The notes beneath the pieces are model-generated. The model saw only the letters and a program-made list of their open reading frames with translations, was not told the DNA's origin and made no database searches. Position numbers and translations under genes: made by a program. Below, one piece after another: positions 5,408-12,065 of a DNA stretch of 26,619 nt; the first letter of the stretch is position 1, and each line of letters begins with the position of its first letter. The DNA comes from CAYVRJ01 sp964453645. Its GTDB lineage: Bacteria; Bacillota; Clostridia; Christensenellales; JAWKQI01. The stretch is taken from NCBI GenBank assembly GCA_964453645.1, contig CAYVRJ010000016.1, positions 1-26,619 on the forward strand. Direction: 5' to 3'.

Positions 5408-6528
5408 TGAACACTGTTGACAATAACGCTTTAGAACCTGCCATTGAGGTTATAGATCCAAAACTTAAAAAAAATACGTTTCTCTCCTCCTGGGCGGGAT
5501 TGATTCTTTTAGCCGTTGCCCTGATTTTGGCAATCGTTGCCTTTGTGTGCAACCCCTACTTTTCCAAGCTGGATGCAGAACTGTTTGAAACCCTGGGCAA
5601 ACAAGTGATGATCTTTATGCTGCTGGGTCTTTCCGCACTGCTCACCACCCGCTCTCGCGGTGCCGACATCTCCCTGCCCGCCATTATGAGCTTTGGTGCC
5701 ATGATTTTTGTGATCAACCCCAATCCCTTTGGTTTGATCTTTGCCGTGGTCGTGTGCGCCCTCATCGGAGCACTCAACGGATTGCTGCTGATCAAATGTA
5801 AGTTAAATTCCATCATCACCACCTTAGCGACCTCCCTGCTGCTCAAGGGATTACTGCCCGTCATCGTGGGTTCGGACCCACTCTACTTACCCCAAGAGGG
5901 ATTTGAAATTTCCATAGCCATTATGATCGTAGTCACCGTCCTCATTATTGCAGCCACTGTGCTCTTTCTGTGCTTCACAAACTTGGGTGCTCCCCTGTAT
6001 TTGAGGAAGAAGGATGAACAGGGAGACCCATCTGTAAAAATCGTTTCCTATGCCTTTGGCGGTTTTATTGCAGGGTTTGCGGGCATTTTTATTGCCAACA
6101 TGATCGGCGGTTACGTCTATAATATTGAATACGTGTTCACCATTGCATTCCCCTTAGAATACGAATATGTAATTTTACTGTGTGCCTTTGTTACACTGAG
6201 TTCTAAATTTCTTGACAACAAAAAGCTCACGGTTCCGGCAACTCTTGCTGCCACCCTTGTGTATACCATTGGTGCAAATGCCCTTCCCTTCTACAGTGTA
6301 CCCGGTTACGTGACCCAACTGATCGTAGGCGCACTGCTGTTGCTGTTCATCCTGCTGGCCAAGTATGTGAAAAGACAGCAAAGGGATGAAGCCCACTGCT
6401 GCTGCGGATGTGCTGCGGATGAAGGTGAGCTGGTTGCAGGTTTTGATCCCGATGCTGTGGCCGAAGAGGTGCCAACCAACGGCGAAGTGATTGAAGAAAC
6501 AAAAGAAGAAACAAAAACAGAAGAATAA
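5407..6528 (+). CDS. ABC transporter permease, branched-chain/simple-sugar type, with Cys-rich acidic tail
   Basis: Integral membrane protein of 373 residues, resembling the BPD_transp_2 family (RbsC/LivH type), with about eight to ten hydrophobic segments between residues 25 and 320. The stretch ALLTTRSRGADISLPAIM fits the loop typical of sugar permeases. No ATPase or solute-binding gene is adjacent, so its partners are elsewhere or it acts differently. The last 47 residues are unusual: a cysteine cluster HCCCGC (about 330-335) followed by a Glu/Thr-rich tail. The ATG at 5407 is chosen for GGAG 7 nt upstream. Expression is probably controlled by the structured leader. The substrate cannot be inferred. 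Confidence 0.75.
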   Translation: MNTVDNNALEPAIEVIDPKLKKNTFLSSWAGLILLAVALILAIVAFVCNPYFSKLDAELFETLGKQVMIFMLLGLSALLTTRSRGADISLPAIMSFGAMIFVINPNPFGLIFAVVVCALIGALNGLLLIKCKLNSIITTLATSLLLKGLLPVIVGSDPLYLPQEGFEISIAIMIVVTVLIIAATVLFLCFTNLGAPLYLRKKDEQGDPSVKIVSYAFGGFIAGFAGIFIANMIGGYVYNIEYVFTIAFPLEYEYVILLCAFVTLSSKFLDNKKLTVPATLAATLVYTIGANALPFYSVPGYVTQLIVGALLLLFILLAKYVKRQQRDEAHCCCGCAADEGELVAGFDPDAVAEEVPTNGEVIEETKEETKTEE

Positions 6529-6545
6529 ATCCATTTGGTTTTGTG

Positions 6546-6577
6546 AGGTGTGCGGTATTCGTACACCTCTTTCATTA
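6546..6577 (+). terminator. Terminator after the permease gene
   Basis: GAGGTGT and ACACCTC arms enclose an 11-nt loop and are followed by a T-rich stretch, about 20 nt after the permease stop codon. Confidence 0.65.
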
Positions 6578-6607
6578 TATGAGCAGGGACTTTCCATTAT
6601 ATTACTG

Positions 6608-6636
6608 TTGACAAAACAACAACACCTGTGATACCC
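6608..6636 (+). promoter_or_regulatory. Promoter of the 33-residue peptide gene
   Basis: A perfect -35 TTGACA (6608-6613) is followed after 18 nt by a weak -10 TACCCT (6632-6637), with a TG before it. It directly precedes a small gene with a strong ribosome site. Confidence 0.5.
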
Positions 6637-6664
6637 TATTAAAAGTTACAAACAGGAGTTACAC

Positions 6665-6766
6665 ATGCGAACGAATTTGGCAAAGCACAACGATATCGTC
6701 ATTATTATTAGCCTTTTGATTATTGCAATCAGGGCTTATTGTGGTTTTGCCAAGGTGGAGACATGA
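6665..6766 (+). CDS. 33-residue single-span membrane peptide, function unknown
   Basis: Begins MRTNLAKHNDIV, followed by a hydrophobic helix at about residues 11-22 (IVIIISLLIIAI), then RAYCGFAKVET. AGGAG lies 6 nt before the ATG. The gene forms a complete single-gene unit: TTGACA promoter at 6608, ribosome site, ORF and a strong terminator at 6789, which argues for real expression. The charged-hydrophobic-charged plan fits small regulatory or toxin-like membrane peptides, but I do not recognise a family. Confidence 0.55.
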   Translation: MRTNLAKHNDIVIIISLLIIAIRAYCGFAKVET

Positions 6767-6788
6767 TCGATTCATAGATTGAAAAATC

Positions 6789-6826
6789 AGACCTTTGCTG
6801 CAAAACCGCAGTAAAGGTCTTTTTTA
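6789..6826 (+). terminator. Terminator of the 33-residue peptide gene
   Basis: AGACCTTT-G-CTGC / GCAG-T-AAAGGTCT stem with AAAACC loop and a run of seven T. One of the strongest terminators in the window. Confidence 0.9.
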
Positions 6827-6861
6827 TTAAATGTATACATCGTAAGGAGGTACAAAGAAAC

Positions 6862-8082
6862 ATGAAAACATCACAAAAACTGGCACCGGTGATTGCGGCA
6901 ATCGCCATTCAGCTCACCCTGGGTATTGCCTACATCTGGAGTATTTTTCAAACAGGTGTGGCAAACAGCATCTTCGGCGGGGACAACGCTTCCGCCAGCA
7001 TGACGTTTTCCCTGCTGCTGGCCGTGCTCACCATTGGCAGTGTCATCGGGGGAAAACTTGCCGTAAAATACAGCACCCGCTTCGTGGTTATCGTGGGGGG
7101 CATCATCTTGTCCCTGGGCTTTTGTCTGGCATCCTTAGTCACGGCACAAACCCCGTGGCTGCTGTGGCTCACCTACGGGGTCATGGGCGGTGCCGGTATG
7201 GGCTTTACCTACTCCACCACCATCGCGTGTGCGCAAAAGTGGTTCCCCGAAAAGAAGGGCTTGGTCACGGGTATCATCGTCTCTGCGCTGGGTTTTGGAG
7301 GCGTTGTGTTTACCCCTGTCATTGAATCTTTGGTGGCTCAATTCGGCGGTGTGGGCACGGGAGAACAGTCTACATTCTTTGTGTTGGGGTTGATTTTCTT
7401 GGTGGTGTGCACTGTTGGCGGATTGTTCCTGAAAAATCCCCCCGAAGGTGCAAAGTCTGCCCAAGCTTCTGCCCAAGTGGTTAACAAAGACATGACCCCC
7501 GGGCAAATGCTGAAAAAACCCCAGTACTACATGATCACCATCACGTTCCTTTTGGCGTGTATGGGTGGACTGATGATGATCGGTTTTGCTAAACCCATTG
7601 CCGTTGCCAAGGGTTTGGCGGAAACAGCCACCATTGGGGTGTTGTTGGTATCCATCTTCAACTCGGCGGGAAGGCTCATTTGGGGTATTGTCTCGGACAA
7701 GCTGGGCAGATACAACACGATTTTGATTTTACTCATCGGTTCTGCGGCACTCTCCCTGTTGGTGAACGCTGCAACCGGCTATTGGATTTTTGTACTCATC
7801 GGCACCATTGGGTTTTTCTACGGAGGGTTGTTATCCACCTTTCCGGCACTCACCTCCGATCTGTTTGGCGCCAAGCACATGTCCACCAACTACGGGTTTG
7901 TGTTGTTGGGTTTTGGTGCGGGAGCGGTGATTTCCTCGCAAATTGCAGGGTATTATAAAAATATTGCGGCTGAGGACATTAACCTGATGTTTCCGGCCTT
8001 TGTGATTGCGGCACTGTGTGCGGCAGCGGGTATTGTGTTTATCTTTATTCTCAAGGGCATGCAGAAGAAGAACAAGGCGTAG
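6862..8082 (+). CDS. OFA-family major facilitator transporter (oxalate/formate antiporter-like)
   Basis: A 406-residue inner-membrane carrier with twelve predicted helices. The first helix ITLGIAYIWSIF-like region (AIQLTLGIAYIWSIFQTGV), the GAGMGFTYSTTIACAQKWFP segment and PEKKGLVTGIIVSALGFGG are typical of the OFA (2.A.1.11) family, which moves small carboxylates such as oxalate, formate or pyruvate. The substrate here is not determined. AAGGAGG lies about 11 nt before the ATG. It stands alone between the 33-residue peptide unit and the second palindromic repeat. Confidence 0.85.
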   Translation: MKTSQKLAPVIAAIAIQLTLGIAYIWSIFQTGVANSIFGGDNASASMTFSLLLAVLTIGSVIGGKLAVKYSTRFVVIVGGIILSLGFCLASLVTAQTPWLLWLTYGVMGGAGMGFTYSTTIACAQKWFPEKKGLVTGIIVSALGFGGVVFTPVIESLVAQFGGVGTGEQSTFFVLGLIFLVVCTVGGLFLKNPPEGAKSAQASAQVVNKDMTPGQMLKKPQYYMITITFLLACMGGLMMIGFAKPIAVAKGLAETATIGVLLVSIFNSAGRLIWGIVSDKLGRYNTILILLIGSAALSLLVNAATGYWIFVLIGTIGFFYGGLLSTFPALTSDLFGAKHMSTNYGFVLLGFGAGAVISSQIAGYYKNIAAEDINLMFPAFVIAALCAAAGIVFIFILKGMQKKNKA

Positions 8083-8090
8083 AACTTTTA

Positions 8091-8258
8091 TATGGGGCTT
8101 CGCTCCATACCCCTAGGGGGACTACTCGTCCCCCTTTCACCCCCACGGCAGGGACTGAGTCCCTGCAACCCCTATATAGGGTTTATTTTAAAATATCACA
8201 GAAAAAGAGGGGTCAAGGGGGAATCATTCCCCCTTGCGGGTGTGGGCAGGGCCCACGA
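8091..8258 (+). repeat. Modular palindromic intergenic repeat, copy 2
   Basis: Inverted relative to copy 1 at 3431-3585. Modules: GGGGGACTACTCGTCCCCC (8116-8134), GCAGGGACTGAGTCCCTGC (8148-8166), AGAGGGGTCAAGGGGGAATCATTCCCCC (module at about 8217-8233) and GTGGGCAGGGCCCAC near 8240-8256. Several loops differ between copies while arms are kept, so the pairing rather than the exact sequence is preserved. Confidence 0.8.
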
Positions 8259-8293
8259 AAAAATAAAAACTGCCGAGAAAATTCCGGCAGTTA
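8258..8293 (-). terminator. Terminator of the spoIIQ-like gene
   Basis: Minus strand AACTGCCG / CGGCAGTT stem with a 9-nt loop followed by TTTATTTTTT, about 65 nt past the stop codon at 8358. Confidence 0.8.
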
Positions 8294-8357
8294 AGTGTTG
8301 GTCATCTTTTGTTGCTCATTCATCGCTTCTTTTGTAACGTAGTGTTTTTTTCTTTTG

Positions 8358-9071
8358 TTACTTCATGTACTTTTGCGGATCCAAGTAATCCTCACCCTTC
8401 ATATATTCGAAGTGGAGATGGTCTCCCACAAACTCTTCAAAGGGTGATGTCTTTAGTGTTCCTAACTTCGTACCGGTGTTCACCCGAAGTCCTTCTTCCA
8501 GTGCCGCATCACACGTTACGCCTGCATAGAGGCTGGAATCTCCGCTCTCATGCTTAATCACAATGACGCTTCCCGATACGGGGTCGGTGTACAACTTGGA
8601 AATGGTTCCGGATAGGGCACAAAATACTTCATCTCCTGCGTTTCCCTTGATGTCAATGCCGTTGTGCGTTGCCCACTGGTTGAGGGTTTTGTTGAATACC
8701 AGCTTGTCTATGGAAAAATCGCGAATGATTTCACCGCTCAGTGGGTTCTTTAGTGTAATGGTTGACTGTGCCTTTGGCTTCGTGACATCGGGGGACTCTT
8801 CGGGTGTCTGTGCACTCTCTTCATCGGGTACGGGTTCGGGAGAAACGGTGGGACGAGCAGCAATCTCGTCGCTCAGGTTGGGAACCTGCACGTTTTGCAC
8901 CGGCTGTGTGGAAGGCAGCTCCGCCAACTGCTCCTCCTCGGGAGCTTGGGTGAATGTGAATACTGCCGCAACACCTAGCCCGACAATACACACGAACAGA
9001 GCAATATAAAACCCGTTCTTTCTGAAAAACGTTCCTATCTTTTCGAAGTTATTTCTTGTAAAAATGTTCAT
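8358..9071 (-). CDS. spoIIQ: SpoIIQ-like LytM/M23 peptidase-domain sporulation protein
   Basis: Forespore membrane protein that, with SpoIIIAH, joins the two membranes around the engulfed forespore. The 237 residues show a short basic N-terminus, one membrane helix at about 19-41, an acidic Pro/Glu/Ser linker, and a C-terminal LytM domain. The M23 zinc motifs appear intact: H136xxxD140 and H218-L-H220, as in clostridial SpoIIQ and unlike the degenerate B. subtilis protein. The start at 9071 follows GGAGGTG; an upstream in-frame ATG at 9110 lies inside the promoter. It follows spoIID and has its own sigma-F-like promoter. A general M23 endopeptidase is the alternative, but the neighbour and promoter favour SpoIIQ. 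Confidence 0.82.
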   Translation of the reverse strand: MNIFTRNNFEKIGTFFRKNGFYIALFVCIVGLGVAAVFTFTQAPEEEQLAELPSTQPVQNVQVPNLSDEIAARPTVSPEPVPDEESAQTPEESPDVTKPKAQSTITLKNPLSGEIIRDFSIDKLVFNKTLNQWATHNGIDIKGNAGDEVFCALSGTISKLYTDPVSGSVIVIKHESGDSSLYAGVTCDAALEEGLRVNTGTKLGTLKTSPFEEFVGDHLHFEYMKGEDYLDPQKYMK

Positions 9072-9089
9072 TGATACACCTCCAGTTGA

Positions 9090-9119
9090 TATTTTCACCA
9101 ACCGTGGCATAATTAATAC
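9090..9119 (-). promoter_or_regulatory. Sigma-F-type promoter of the spoIIQ-like gene
   Basis: Minus strand GTATT (9115-9119), 15 nt, GGTGAAAATA (9090-9099). The -10 fits the sigma-F consensus GGnnAnAnTR at every fixed position and the -35 matches GyATA at four of five. B. subtilis spoIIQ is known to be sigma-F dependent. Confidence 0.65.
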
Positions 9120-9136
9120 ATACCTTTGAAAAAAAT

Positions 9137-10105
9137 TTATTTTCTAATAAAGGAAAAATCATCTAATTTTCCAAGGCTCACCCCGGTGAAATAGTGCAAC
9201 AAAATTTCTCTGTACACTCCACCCGATAACGCCATGGCATTTGCACCGGCTTGGGACAAACCAACTCCGTGTCCATAACCGATGGTGTTAAAGATTACGC
9301 TGTCCTTTTCCACCTCAATTTCAAAATTTGTTGAATTGAGGGAAAATAGCTTGCGCATCTCCACCCCCGACAGTTTTTGCCCTGCAACATACACGTATTC
9401 CACCCTGCCCGAGTCGTATCGCTTGACTTCACCGATTTGAATATTTTTTTCGTCACACTTGTTACAGCTCACATATTCTTTAATGGTTTTCACAAAATCT
9501 GAACGGGAGACCTTCACTTGTCCGTAAAACTTCGGGTGGCTTTCCTCCCCAACACTTTCCACCGATTGCAGATAGGGCAGATCGTTTTTATACACGTTTC
9601 CCGAGTTTTCCGTCTTTCCTCCGCTCACAGCGTGATACATCACTTCGATGGGCCTGTCGTTGTAGGTTAAAATCTCACCCTTGGTTTCTTCCACCGCTTC
9701 ATATATTTTTGCAAAGTATGTCTCATAGTCTTTACCCCACCGCTCCGCCATTTCTTCGGCAGTGAGATACGCCTGGCAGTGGGAGGAATAGGTGCACACC
9801 TGAGTGCCATATTCCTTACATCCCCCCGACAAAATCTTAAACACCGTGTACGACCGTGCGCACACCGCCTGTGCTTTTAACGCTTCAAAGGAATAGGTTG
9901 CAGGCATTTCTCCCGCAACCACCCCAATGATATATTTTTCAATATCCATTTCAACAGCCCTGCCGTCTGTTTTGGAATAGACGGATATTCGCTTGGTTTT
10001 ATCAATGGTAAAATCCATCAGCTCGGGGGCGTTTTGGGGAAGGTTGTTCACCACCACCACAATAATGACGATGAGAACCAACAATAGGGCAAGCATAATT
10101 CGCAT
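9137..10105 (-). CDS. spoIID: Stage II sporulation protein D (lytic transglycosylase)
   Basis: Membrane-anchored enzyme that cleaves glycan strands during engulfment, together with SpoIIP and SpoIIM. The protein has 322 residues, a membrane anchor at 4-19, and the SpoIID signature VVAGEMPATYSFEALKAQAVCARSY with the catalytic Glu at residue 66. A Cys/His cluster (GGCKEYG...CTYSSHC) may bind zinc. The C-terminal GYGHGVGLSQAGANAMA block is also typical. The ribosome site (GGTAGTG) is weak. A sigma-E-like promoter precedes it. The spoIIQ-like gene follows after 65 nt; spoIIP and spoIIM are not in the window. Confidence 0.95.
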   Translation of the reverse strand: MRIMLALLLVLIVIIVVVVNNLPQNAPELMDFTIDKTKRISVYSKTDGRAVEMDIEKYIIGVVAGEMPATYSFEALKAQAVCARSYTVFKILSGGCKEYGTQVCTYSSHCQAYLTAEEMAERWGKDYETYFAKIYEAVEETKGEILTYNDRPIEVMYHAVSGGKTENSGNVYKNDLPYLQSVESVGEESHPKFYGQVKVSRSDFVKTIKEYVSCNKCDEKNIQIGEVKRYDSGRVEYVYVAGQKLSGVEMRKLFSLNSTNFEIEVEKDSVIFNTIGYGHGVGLSQAGANAMALSGGVYREILLHYFTGVSLGKLDDFSFIRK

Positions 10106-10122
10106 AAATCACTACCAACCAT

Positions 10123-10164
10123 AAAAAAATCGGATGTCCACATTTAATTTATGTGTCATCCGAT
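10123..10164 (-). terminator. Terminator of the Na/Pi-PhoU gene
   Basis: Minus strand ATCGGATG-A-CACAT / ATGTG-GA-CATCCGAT stem followed by seven T, about 45 nt past the stop codon at 10208. The sigma-E-type -10 of spoIID lies in its loop region. Confidence 0.88.
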
Positions 10165-10174
10165 CAAAATATGT
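10146..10174 (-). promoter_or_regulatory. Sigma-E-type promoter of spoIID
   Basis: Minus strand ACATATT (10168-10174), 14 nt, CATAAATT (10146-10153), close to the sigma-E consensus kmATATT-N13-15-CATACAnT. spoIID is a sigma-E gene in B. subtilis. The site is embedded in the upstream gene's terminator. Confidence 0.6.
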
Positions 10175-10207
10175 TGCTTATTTCATAGGGTGATTCTGCG
10201 AAACCAA

Positions 10208-11875
10208 TCAGAACTTCACGCCGTCGGGCAGGGTATCGGGTTCATCGTCCCACAGGGAGGGTTCCCCCAGCAAAGAGTATGCAATGTTGGTTGCGTGGTC
10301 GGCACAACGCTCCAAGTCTGAAACCATATCGGTAAACACCACCCCGGTTCGCGGGTTGCAGGCATCCGTCATGAGGCGCTGCAAGTGCCCCTCAATGGCA
10401 ATATCCCGCAGTTCGTCGGTGCGATCCTCCAGCTCCCGAATGGCTGAAATGTTGTGTATCTCCCTGTTTTCATAGGTTTCTAAGCTGAGTAACACCGTTT
10501 GTGCCGAGGAATCCGCAAGGGTGCGAATCTCGGATAGGGCAACTTCAGAAAAGTCTAGGTGCTGGCTGTCCAACAACTGTGCGTACTCCGCAATGTTTTC
10601 TGCGTGATCCCCGATGCGCTCAAAGTCCGAGACCACCGAGAACATCAAACTCAAGTTTTCAATATCTTTATCGGGTAGATCGAGACCTCTGAGCCGCACT
10701 AGGCAACCCGTGATCTCGTGGTTTAAAAAGTTAATGGTGCGCTCCACTTCCAAAACTTCGGATGCTAATTTTAAATCTTGGTTGAAAAACGCTTGAATGG
10801 AATTTAAATAATTATCATAGGCCAAACGCCCCATGCGGCACACTTCCCTGTGGGCCTGGGTGACGGCAATGGCGGGGGTGATGGTGATATGCTTGTCCAA
10901 GTACATGAGTCGACGCTCCACCCGCTCTTCGGATTTTTGTTTGGGAATGAGTTTTTTAACAATATAGACCAAGGTTCCGGCAAAGGGAACGAGGATGATG
11001 GTGGTTGCAATGTTAAAGAAGGTGTGGAAGTTGGCAATTTGCCGGGGATAATCCCCGGGAGACCAGTTCTCCACTATGGTCACAATACCCGGAATGAGGG
11101 CTACGGCTGATCCGAAAATCACCACACCCATCACGTTAAACAAAACGTGAATCAGGGCTGTGCGCTTGGAATCCCTGCTGGCGGCAAAGGAGGCCAAGAC
11201 GGCGGTGATGCAGGTGCCGATGTTCATACCCAAAACGATGTATACGGCTGTATCTAAGGTGAGCAGCCCCTGCATGGCAAAGGCTTCCATAACACCGATG
11301 GCTGCCGAGGAGCTTTGCATAATTGCAGTAAACACTGTGCCCACCAGAATGGCGATGAGCGGGTTGTCGAAGGAAATGAGGAAGGCTCGGAAGGTTTCGC
11401 TGTCCTTTAGGGGTGCGATGGACTTGCTCATAATGCCCATGCCCATGAATAAGATACCAAAGCCCATGATGATCAAGCTGATCCGCTTGACCGAGCGATT
11501 TTTAACAAATAAATATAAAACGACGCCAATGAATAAGACCACGGGGGCGTAATTGTCCAGCTTAAAGGCGATCATTTGCCCAGTGATGGTGGTTCCGATG
11601 TTGGCACCCATGATGACCCCTGTGGCTTGGGAGAGGGTCATCAGCCCTGCGTTTACAAAACCCACCAGCATCACTGTTGTGGCGGAAGAACTTTGGATGA
11701 GGGCTGTCACCCCTGTTCCCACCCCAATGCCGGCAAAGCGGTTCTTGGTTGTTTTTTCCAATACAAGGCGAAGTCTGTCTCCGGCGGCAAGCTCAAGTCC
11801 GTCGGACATGATTTTCATGCCGTATAGAAACAATCCAAGTCCGCCAAGAAACATAAATACGCCGAATAAATCCAT
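10208..11875 (-). CDS. Na/phosphate cotransporter family protein with C-terminal PhoU domain
   Basis: A 555-residue membrane protein. The N-terminal half holds two inverted Na/Pi-cotransporter repeats, each with the signature QSSSA (residues 61-64 and 187-190) and GxNIGT (ANIGTT, MNIGTC). After a last membrane segment near residue 305, the C-terminal 220 residues are helical and PhoU-like, with two repeats containing SDFERIGDHAENIAEYA and SDLERCADHATNIAYSL. The family is thought to export or import phosphate with Na+, gated by the PhoU part. No pst or pho genes are nearby. It is divergent from the FtsW-like gene and has a clear terminator. Confidence 0.92.
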   Translation of the reverse strand: MDLFGVFMFLGGLGLFLYGMKIMSDGLELAAGDRLRLVLEKTTKNRFAGIGVGTGVTALIQSSSATTVMLVGFVNAGLMTLSQATGVIMGANIGTTITGQMIAFKLDNYAPVVLFIGVVLYLFVKNRSVKRISLIIMGFGILFMGMGIMSKSIAPLKDSETFRAFLISFDNPLIAILVGTVFTAIMQSSSAAIGVMEAFAMQGLLTLDTAVYIVLGMNIGTCITAVLASFAASRDSKRTALIHVLFNVMGVVIFGSAVALIPGIVTIVENWSPGDYPRQIANFHTFFNIATTIILVPFAGTLVYIVKKLIPKQKSEERVERRLMYLDKHITITPAIAVTQAHREVCRMGRLAYDNYLNSIQAFFNQDLKLASEVLEVERTINFLNHEITGCLVRLRGLDLPDKDIENLSLMFSVVSDFERIGDHAENIAEYAQLLDSQHLDFSEVALSEIRTLADSSAQTVLLSLETYENREIHNISAIRELEDRTDELRDIAIEGHLQRLMTDACNPRTGVVFTDMVSDLERCADHATNIAYSLLGEPSLWDDEPDTLPDGVKF

Positions 11876-12053
11876 TTTACACTATTACCTCAAAGATTAT
11901 TTTATGCTAATACTATTAATTTATCACACTTTTGCGACAAAAAAAAGAACTTTTTTGGACGTGTCTCCATAACAAATGAAAAATAAATCAATCTTTTTTA
12001 AAACTTTTCGTTAAAAACAACGGTCAATACTGTTTCATTGAGATGTTTTGCGC

Positions 12054-12059
12054 TATAAT
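12054..12059 (+). promoter_or_regulatory. -10 box placing the FtsW-like transcript start at its ATG
   Basis: A perfect TATAAT lies 6 nt before ATG 12066. No good -35 is present (best TGTTTC at 12031-12036, 17 nt away). If used, transcription would begin at or next to the start codon. The region 11876-12053 is AT-rich and otherwise shows no gene. Confidence 0.45.
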
Positions 12060-12065
12060 TGCCCC

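Noticed and set aside
8092..8337. 81-residue plus-strand frame after the OFA transporter
   Set aside because: It lies entirely in the palindromic repeat and the opposing terminator.
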